Of a stretch of 11,546 nucleotides of DNA, positions 6,466-11,546 are shown one piece after another. This DNA comes from Helicobacteraceae bacterium. GTDB taxonomy: Bacteria > Campylobacterota > Campylobacteria > Campylobacterales > SZUA-545. The notes under the pieces were generated by a model that did not search any database, was not told the origin of the DNA, and saw only the letters and a list, made by a program, of their open reading frames with translations. Position 1 is the stretch's first letter. Every line of letters starts with the position of its first letter. The position numbers and the translations under genes were made by a program. Location: positions 1 through 11,546 of the forward strand of contig JAISRI010000067.1 in NCBI GenBank assembly GCA_031273735.1. The letters are read 5' to 3'.

Positions 6466-6897
6466 ATGAAATTGGTTCTAGCGGCGCTTTTGGCGCTTGG
6501 ATTATCCTGCGCGGCGATCGCAAACGACGATTCGCTTCCAAAAAACTGCAAGCAGACAAAGTTTGAAGGCTGGGAAGTCGATTATCTTTTCGGATATACC
6601 TGCTTTTATCCCAATAAGACGATCGCGCAGGTCTATGCGGATTACAGAAGCGCCAAAGAGGGCGACGTTGCCGAGCGGCTACGCAAAGTTTGGAAAGAAA
6701 AATTGGCGATCGACGCAAACTTGAGTTATGAAGTCGCCTTATTTGACGACGAACCTGAAAACAAAGCCTCGCTCAGTTATATATGGCGCGACAAAAACGA
6801 GGTAGAGGTTAATCTATATTTGGGATCCGAAGAGACTTATACCTTTAGGCGAAAAAAAGACGGAGTAGAGGTAGAATACCTATTTAGCCGCGACTAA
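6466..6897 (+). CDS. Small exported protein of unknown function
   Basis: The product has 143 residues from the ATG at 6466, chosen because AGAAGG (6454-6459) is six bases upstream and the protein then begins with a clean signal peptide (MKLVLAALLALGLSCAAIA, cleavage likely before ND). An ATG at 6439 would add nine residues that spoil the signal sequence. The cysteine in LGLSC has no proper lipobox (Gly at -3), so I do not call it a lipoprotein. The mature part has two cysteines 17 residues apart (NCKQTK... and GYTCFY) that could form a disulfide, and then alternating beta-type stretches (VEVNLYL, YTFRRKK, VEVEYLF) suggesting a small beta-rich periplasmic domain. I do not recognise the family. 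The 3' end overlaps that of queC by 4 bp (6894-6897), with TAA and TAG on opposite strands. Confidence 0.65.
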   Translation: MKLVLAALLALGLSCAAIANDDSLPKNCKQTKFEGWEVDYLFGYTCFYPNKTIAQVYADYRSAKEGDVAERLRKVWKEKLAIDANLSYEVALFDDEPENKASLSYIWRDKNEVEVNLYLGSEETYTFRRKKDGVEVEYLFSRD

Positions 6898-7556
6898 AGC
6901 AGATATTCGATCGGATCGATCGAATCGGCTAGAGCGAAACCTTTTAATCGCAGACGGCAACTTTCGCAAACGCCGCAGGCTTTGTCCTCGTTTTGGTAGC
7001 AACTCCACGTCAGCCCTAGAGGAACGTTTAGCCGCAACGCCTCGCGGACGATCTGTTTTTTCGACAGATGAACGAGCGGCGCGGCGATCGCGATTTTGGT
7101 CGTTTCTCGCGTTCCTAGACCGATCGCAGATTCAAGCGCGCGCAAAAAACTTTCGCGGCAGTCGGGATAGCCGCTAGAATCCTCTTCCACCGCGCCGATA
7201 ACGATCTCGCTTGCGCCCTCTTTTTCGGCAATCGCGGCGGCGATCGACAGAAAAATGCCGTTTCTAAACGGCACGTAGGTGATTGGAATGCCCTTGCCTA
7301 CGTTTTGCGGTATGTCGATCGAGCGATCGGTAAGCGCGCTTGCGCCGATCGCGGCGAAAAAACCCAAATCGATAATATAGCGCGACGCGATCGCGTAGAA
7401 ATCGCATAACGCGCCAAAAGATTCGCGCTCTTTACGCTCCGTGCGTTGGCGGTAGTCGAAATGAACGGCGATCGGCTCTTTGCCGCTTGCGATCGTCAAA
7501 GCCAGCGCGGTCGCGCTGTCCATTCCGCCAGATACGATACAGATTGATCTATCCAT
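6894..7556 (-). CDS. queC: 7-cyano-7-deazaguanine (preQ0) synthase
   Basis: QueC converts 7-carboxy-7-deazaguanine to preQ0 with ATP and ammonia, a step in queuosine tRNA modification. From the ATG at 7556 the protein has 220 residues, the normal size. A TTG at 7619 would add 21 residues that do not look like QueC, so it is rejected. The N-terminus carries the PP-loop ATP pyrophosphatase motif SGGMDS (9-14). Other family blocks are HFDYRQR (32-38), TYVPFRNGIFLS (93-104) and GYPDCRESF (129-137). The zinc site is complete at the C-terminus: C186, C194, C197 and C200 (C-x7-C-x2-C-x2-C). No Shine-Dalgarno is clear. queD and queE are not in the window. The gene diverges from flgB and converges with the small exported protein gene. 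Confidence 0.95.
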   Translation of the reverse strand: MDRSICIVSGGMDSATALALTIASGKEPIAVHFDYRQRTERKERESFGALCDFYAIASRYIIDLGFFAAIGASALTDRSIDIPQNVGKGIPITYVPFRNGIFLSIAAAIAEKEGASEIVIGAVEEDSSGYPDCRESFLRALESAIGLGTRETTKIAIAAPLVHLSKKQIVREALRLNVPLGLTWSCYQNEDKACGVCESCRLRLKGFALADSIDPIEYLL

Positions 7557-7576
7557 AAACGTTAGTTTAACGACTT

Positions 7577-7592
7577 CGGAATAATTCTTGCT
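7577..7592 (+). promoter_or_regulatory. Sigma-54-like promoter upstream of flgB
   Basis: CGGAATAATTCTTGCT has GG (7578-7579) and GC (7590-7591) separated by exactly 10 bases, with a perfect TTGCT at the -12 element and GGAA at the -24 element. This agrees with the GGAAC-N5-TTGCTT type described for RpoN promoters of flagellar genes in Campylobacter and Helicobacter. flgB is a known RpoN target in that group. Transcription would begin near 7603, leaving AAGGA (7618-7622) in the leader. An overlapping TAAAAT (7594-7599) could instead be a sigma-70 -10 box. Confidence 0.6.
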
Positions 7593-7628
7593 GTAAAATC
7601 CCAAATAATTTGCCGACAAGGAAAAACG

Positions 7629-8057
7629 ATGATCGAGTTAAACCGCTCGAACAAATACATAGAAGCCGCGCTAAACGCTAGAGCGACGCGCCAAGATATG
7701 ATCGGTTCTAATATCGCAAACGTAGATACGCCCTTTTATCGATCGAAAGATATTCATTTTGAAGGTATGCTTGCCGATCAAGCGCAAAGCGAGTTTAACC
7801 GCCATTTGCAAAAAAAGTTGAAATTGGCGCAGACCAATCCAATGCACCTAGAACCAAAACCGCAAACCCCTGAAAAGCCCGTTTTGTTCTACCGCGACGG
7901 ACATATGGCGCGAAACGACGGCAACACGGTAGATATAGATATAGAAACGAGCGAATTAAGCAAAAACGGCGTGATGTATAACGCTTTGGCGAGCGCCTAC
8001 CAAAAAAACCGCGCGATCTTTGCCGCCGTCCTTGAAGCAAGCAAAAATCTCTCTTAA
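7629..8057 (+). CDS. flgB: Flagellar basal-body rod protein FlgB
   Basis: The 142-residue product is a proximal rod subunit, exported by the flagellar type III system and assembled between the MS ring and the distal rod. The N-terminal rod signature is present: NARATRQDMIGSNIANVDTP with FYRSKDI following (about residues 17-42). The C-terminal helix NGVMYNALASAYQKNRAIF (about 113-131) is the second half of the coiled coil typical of rod and hook proteins. The length is normal for FlgB. The ATG has AAGGA six bases upstream, and a sigma-54-like site lies about 37 bp before it. flgC and fliE, its usual neighbours in Campylobacterota, do not follow; instead nnr starts nine bases after its stop. 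Confidence 0.93.
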   Translation: MIELNRSNKYIEAALNARATRQDMIGSNIANVDTPFYRSKDIHFEGMLADQAQSEFNRHLQKKLKLAQTNPMHLEPKPQTPEKPVLFYRDGHMARNDGNTVDIDIETSELSKNGVMYNALASAYQKNRAIFAAVLEASKNLS

Positions 8058-8066
8058 AGGATAGCG

Positions 8067-9461
8067 ATGATCGCTCTTTACGAATCTGTTACGCAGCTAG
8101 ATAAACGCGCCGTCGAAACCTTTAAGATGAGCGAAGAGCTGTTGATGGAACACGCCGCGCTAGCTATGGCAAACGAGATTATGAAGCGTTTTGATCGCGC
8201 CCGCGTTTTGATCGTTTGCGGCGCGGGAAACAACGGCGCGGACGGGCTGGCTTTGGCTAGGCTTCTTAGTATCAAATCGGGCTTCGAGCCAAAGATCTTT
8301 TTGCCGTTTGGGACAAGCGGCGAACTTGGCGAAAAGCAGCTTAAACGCGCTTTGGCGCTTGGGATCGAGGAGGTCAAAGCGATCGAGCAAACCGATATTT
8401 TGATCGACGCGCTAATCGGCGGCGGGTTAAACCGCAAACTAGACGAAAATTTCGCGACGATAATCGAGGCTATAAACGATCTCTCGGCGTTTAAGATTGC
8501 CTGCGATATTCCTAGCGGCGTGGGCAAAGACGGCAATTTTGACGTTTGCGTCAAAGCGGATCTAACCGTAACGATGGGAGCGCCGAAGCTAGGGCTTTTT
8601 AACGACAAGATAAAAGACGCGATCGGCGAACTTGTCGTAGCCGATCTAGGTATTCCGCGCGAGGCTTATTCGGCTCATACGGACGCTTTTTTATTAGAAG
8701 AGAGCGATCTAAAAGCGCCGTTTAGAAACAAGCAAGACAGCCACAAGGGAAGTTACGGGCGCTTGGCGATCGTAATGGGCGACAAACCGGGCGCGGCGCT
8801 TCTTAGCGCGATGGCGGCGCTTCGTTTTGGCGCGGGGCTTACGACCGTGATCAGCCGCGAGCGGCATATTCATCTGCCGTTCGATCTGATTCAAGAGCAA
8901 AAGCCGATCGACGCGACAAAGGCGATCGCGGTTGGAATGGGGCTTGGCGAAGCCTATATCGACGAGGAGCTTTTAGAGATAATCGCCGATCGCGCCGTCG
9001 TCCTCGACGCAGACGCGCTTTCGCGCCCGCTTGTCCGCGTTTTGTTGGAACGAAAAGCGCCCGTCGTTCTGACCCCGCACCCAAAAGAGTTTGCCGCGCT
9101 TTGCGATCTGTGCGGTTTGGGCGCGTTTAGCGTCGCCGACGTTCAAGAAAACCGCCTCGATCTTAGTTTGCAATTTGGCAAAACCTTTCCAAACGCGATC
9201 TTGGTTTTGAAGGGCGCCAATACGATTATCGTAAGCGGCGATCGCCGTTTTATCAATCCGCGCGGCTCTCCCGCGCTTGCGAAAGGCGGTAGCGGCGACG
9301 TTTTGACGGGTATGATCGGCGCGCTGTTAGCTCAAGGCTACGAACCGATTGAAGCGGCGATCCACGCCTCTTTAGCGCACGCTTTGGCGGCTAAACGTTT
9401 CAAAGGAAACTCCTTTTCTATGTCCCCCTCCGATCTGATCGAAACGTTAAAAACGCTGTAA
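8067..9461 (+). CDS. nnr: Bifunctional NAD(P)HX epimerase/dehydratase
   Basis: This enzyme repairs hydrated NADH and NADPH: the N-terminal domain (YjeF_N, about 1-205) epimerises R- and S-NAD(P)HX, and the C-terminal domain (about 210-464, ribokinase-like) dehydrates S-NAD(P)HX using ADP or ATP. The N-terminal domain shows CGAGNNGADGLALARLL (51-67) and CDIPSGVGKDG (146-156). The C-terminal domain shows HKGSYGRLAIVMG (226-238), GMGLG (290-294), VLDADAL (312-318), LTPHPKEF (335-342), LKGANTII (381-388) and the signature AKGGSGDVLTGMIGALLAQG (405-424). The 464-residue length fits the fused form. AAAGG lies nine bases before the ATG, and the start codon sits within a small 5-bp hairpin (8063-8075), perhaps a sign of coupling to flgB translation. 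Confidence 0.95.
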   Translation: MIALYESVTQLDKRAVETFKMSEELLMEHAALAMANEIMKRFDRARVLIVCGAGNNGADGLALARLLSIKSGFEPKIFLPFGTSGELGEKQLKRALALGIEEVKAIEQTDILIDALIGGGLNRKLDENFATIIEAINDLSAFKIACDIPSGVGKDGNFDVCVKADLTVTMGAPKLGLFNDKIKDAIGELVVADLGIPREAYSAHTDAFLLEESDLKAPFRNKQDSHKGSYGRLAIVMGDKPGAALLSAMAALRFGAGLTTVISRERHIHLPFDLIQEQKPIDATKAIAVGMGLGEAYIDEELLEIIADRAVVLDADALSRPLVRVLLERKAPVVLTPHPKEFAALCDLCGLGAFSVADVQENRLDLSLQFGKTFPNAILVLKGANTIIVSGDRRFINPRGSPALAKGGSGDVLTGMIGALLAQGYEPIEAAIHASLAHALAAKRFKGNSFSMSPSDLIETLKTL

Positions 9462-9475
9462 GGAGCTTTTGATAT

Positions 9476-11542
9476 ATGGAGCGCTATCTAGCCGAGCTTA
9501 ACGAGGCGCAAAGAGATGCGGCGACTACGATCGACGGCGCTATTTTGATCCTTGCGGGAGCCGGCACCGGAAAAACGAGAACGATCACGACGCGCCTTGC
9601 CTATCTGCTCTCTTTGGGCGTCGATCCGCGTTCTACGCTTACGCTAACTTTTACCAATAAAGCCGCGCAAGAGATGCGTATTCGCGCTCTTAATATGATC
9701 GATCAAAACGCGATCTATCCGCCGGAGCTTTTTACCTTTCATAAATTCGGATTGCTTTTTTTGCGTTTTCATATTGGTAAATTGGGGCGCAAGCCGTCTT
9801 TTGTCATTATCGATTCCGACGATCGAAAGCGGATATTAAAGCGTTTATGCGGCGAGGCGATCGAAGCGAAATTAGCCTCTAGCGTTATTAGCCGATACAA
9901 AAACGCGATCGTAACGCCCGAAGCGGCGCTAAACCAAAACGAAGGGCTTGATCCTTTCTCAAAAAAACGCTACGAAGCGCTTGCCGATATTTACGCTAGT
10001 TACGATAGCTATCTCACGGCGAATAATCTTGTGGATTTTGACGATCTGTTGCTTTTACCATATATGATTATGCGCGATAATCCAGAGGTTAAAGAGTTAA
10101 TAGCTAAACGATACCAATTCATTATGGTAGATGAATATCAAGACACCAACGAGCTACAATTTCAACTTCTGCGCCAACTATGCTCCGCGCATAATAATCT
10201 TTGCGTCGTGGGCGACGACGATCAGAGCATATACGGCTGGCGCGGCGCGAACGTGAGAAATATATTAGGTTTTCGCGATCATTTCGACAAAACAAAAGTG
10301 GTAAAACTAGAGATCAATTATCGATCCACAGAGGAGATTATAAAAGCGGCGAACGAGTTGATCGGACATAATAGAATGCGCTACGACAAGCAATTAAAAG
10401 GCGCGCTTGGAAAGGGCGAAGCCGTGCGATTAAAGCAGTCCAACGACGAAGCGGAGGAGGCGTTTTTTGTAGCTAAAGAGGCGCAGAAACGCATAAACGC
10501 GGGCGTTTCGCCAAAAAATATCGCCGTCCTATTTAGGATCAACGCGCTCTCCCGCGCTCTTGAAGAGGGGTTTTCTAAAGCCCGTATCCCTTTTAGGCTT
10601 GTAGATAGCGTAGGTTTTTATGAAAGAGTAGAGATCAAAGACGCGATTGCTTATTTGCGTCTCGCCGTTAATCCAGACGACGATTTTTCCGCTCGCAGAG
10701 CTATAAATAAACCGCGTCGAGGCGTAGGCGATCTGACCCAAAAAAAACTTTTGCGGATCGCCGAAGATCGCGGTTTATCTATTATGGGGTTGTTAAGCTC
10801 CGTTAGCGACGAAGAGTTAGACGAGATCGCGGGCAAAAAAGCGGGAAAGGCTTTACGGGAGTTTGAAACGGCGATCGGCGAACTTAGCGCTCTTACGCAC
10901 GAGAGCGCGATAAAGTTAATCGATCGGTTTGAAAATCTGATCGGCTTGCGGCGTTATTACGGCGAAAAAGAGGAGAGCGAACGCGCTCTTAACCTCGACG
11001 AGCTTTACGGTTTGGCGCGGGATTTTTCCGTTAATAACGACGGCGCGGGATTGATCGAGTTTTTATCGGAAAGCGCGCTTGCGAGCGATCAGGATTCTAT
11101 CGATCAAGAGGCGCTAAATCTTATGACGATTCACGCCGCAAAAGGACTTGAATTTGATCACGTTTTTGTCGTCGGTTTAGAGGAAGGTTTTTTTCCGCTT
11201 CTTGGCGATACGTGCGATCTCGAAGAGGAGCGCCGATTGGGCTACGTCGCTTTTACGCGAGCGCGAAAAAGTTTAACGCTCTGCTCGGCGCGAAGCCGAT
11301 TTTTTCACGGAAAACGCGAAGTTATGAAAAAGAGCCGTTTTTTAGCCGAAGCGGCGCTCGTGGAAGGCTGTTTAACGATCGAAGAGGGAACGCCGTTTAA
11401 GAAAGGCGATCTTATCAAACACAAACTATTTGGAATGGGGCGCGTATTAGCGGTTACAAAAGCGGGCAAAGAGCAAAAACTAACGATTAGTTTTGGCGGA
11501 ATAGAACGCGATATTCTCTCCAATTTTGTCGAAAGAATCTAG
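9476..11542 (+). CDS. pcrA: UvrD/PcrA-type superfamily 1A DNA helicase
   Basis: The 688-residue product is an ATP-driven 3'-5' DNA helicase that acts in nucleotide excision repair, removal of RecA filaments and conflict resolution. All helicase motifs are present: Walker A GAGTGKT (28-34), Ia TLTFTNKAAQEM (56-67), Walker B VDEYQDTNELQ (218-228), III VVGDDDQSIYGWRGA (244-258), IV INYRST (280-285), V TIHAAKGLEFDHVFV (551-565) and VI YVAFTRARKSL (590-600). The end (about 640-688: FKKGDLIKHKLFGMG and later ISFGG) is the Tudor-like tail of PcrA and UvrD that contacts RNA polymerase, which argues against Rep. The ATG has AAGGAG overlapping the nnr stop, 10 nt upstream. The gene is complete and ends four bases before the window edge. 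It could equally be named uvrD. Confidence 0.93.
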   Translation: MERYLAELNEAQRDAATTIDGAILILAGAGTGKTRTITTRLAYLLSLGVDPRSTLTLTFTNKAAQEMRIRALNMIDQNAIYPPELFTFHKFGLLFLRFHIGKLGRKPSFVIIDSDDRKRILKRLCGEAIEAKLASSVISRYKNAIVTPEAALNQNEGLDPFSKKRYEALADIYASYDSYLTANNLVDFDDLLLLPYMIMRDNPEVKELIAKRYQFIMVDEYQDTNELQFQLLRQLCSAHNNLCVVGDDDQSIYGWRGANVRNILGFRDHFDKTKVVKLEINYRSTEEIIKAANELIGHNRMRYDKQLKGALGKGEAVRLKQSNDEAEEAFFVAKEAQKRINAGVSPKNIAVLFRINALSRALEEGFSKARIPFRLVDSVGFYERVEIKDAIAYLRLAVNPDDDFSARRAINKPRRGVGDLTQKKLLRIAEDRGLSIMGLLSSVSDEELDEIAGKKAGKALREFETAIGELSALTHESAIKLIDRFENLIGLRRYYGEKEESERALNLDELYGLARDFSVNNDGAGLIEFLSESALASDQDSIDQEALNLMTIHAAKGLEFDHVFVVGLEEGFFPLLGDTCDLEEERRLGYVAFTRARKSLTLCSARSRFFHGKREVMKKSRFLAEAALVEGCLTIEEGTPFKKGDLIKHKLFGMGRVLAVTKAGKEQKLTISFGGIERDILSNFVERI

Positions 11543-11546
11543 CTTT

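Larger units (their letters stand above)
2055..9245. repeat. Dispersed GCGATCGC octamers (HIP1-like)
   Basis: Ten exact copies of the palindrome GCGATCGC were found by eye, starting at 2055, 2353, 3402, 4394, 6309, 6514, 7084, 7387, 8922 and 9238. About 0.2 copies would be expected by chance in 11.5 kb at 50% GC. They occur in coding sequence on both strands and once between genes. The core CGATCG occurs about fifty times against about three expected. The octamer is the same as HIP1 of cyanobacteria. Confidence 0.8.

Noticed and set aside
7557..7619. Longer queC starting at TTG 7619
   Set aside because: The extra 21 residues do not resemble QueC, and they would place the start over the flgB ribosome binding site and the sigma-54-like promoter. 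The ATG at 7556 gives the normal length.
8078..8608. 176-residue open frame on the minus strand opposite nnr
   Set aside because: It is antisense to the conserved YjeF_N domain, is rich in Ser and low-complexity, and has no recognisable domain. It is a shadow of nnr.
10740..10747. A8 tract inside the helicase gene as a second phase-variation site
   Set aside because: Eight A is common by chance and lies in an essential-type gene with an intact frame. There is no sign of variation.
1..11546. CRISPR array, insertion sequence, toxin-antitoxin pair or defence island
   Set aside because: No regularly spaced repeats, transposase motifs, terminal inverted repeats or known defence domains were seen on either strand.

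Overview
The window is an ordinary bacterial chromosomal stretch, gene-dense and close to 50% GC by eye, carrying housekeeping genes mixed with small exported proteins. The best guess for the organism is a member of the Campylobacterota (Epsilonproteobacteria) or a near relative. The grounds are an LPP20-type protein, a sigma-54-like promoter of the epsilonproteobacterial form (GGAA...TTGCT) in front of flgB, a long coding poly-G tract of the kind used for phase variation in Campylobacter and Helicobacter, and -10 boxes without clear -35 boxes. This assignment is inference; no rRNA or other decisive marker is present.

Left part (1-2502, all plus strand): the 3' part of an LPP20-domain protein; a lipoprotein gene with an 11-G tract just after its lipobox and a hairpin that could cover its ribosome binding site; a small exported coiled-coil protein; a 252-bp gap with a TATAAT promoter; and a 73-residue protein with a helix-turn-helix that resembles sigma-70 region 4.

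Middle part (2579-7556, mostly minus strand): a complete three-domain DNA polymerase I (polA), a small exported TPR protein whose gene ends in a terminator-like hairpin, signal peptidase II (lspA), a divergent plus-strand gene for a small exported protein of unknown function, and queC for queuosine biosynthesis. The unknown gene and queC share 4 bp at their convergent 3' ends.

Right part (7577-11542, plus strand): a compact run flgB - nnr - uvrD/pcrA with gaps of 9 and 14 bp behind a sigma-54-like site. flgB is not followed by flgC-fliE. If the run is one transcript, NAD(P)HX repair and a DNA repair helicase would be read from a flagellar-type promoter.

Across the window the palindrome CGATCG, and its 8-bp extension GCGATCGC (identical to the cyanobacterial HIP1 element), is strongly over-represented: ten exact GCGATCGC copies and roughly fifty CGATCG. 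No CGATCG was found in the first 1.78 kb. No tRNA, rRNA, CRISPR array, insertion sequence or obvious defence system was seen. The most unusual points are the poly-G contingency tract with its SD-covering hairpin, the sigma-54/flgB/nnr/pcrA arrangement and the HIP1-like signature; none of them amounts to a demonstrated new multi-gene system.
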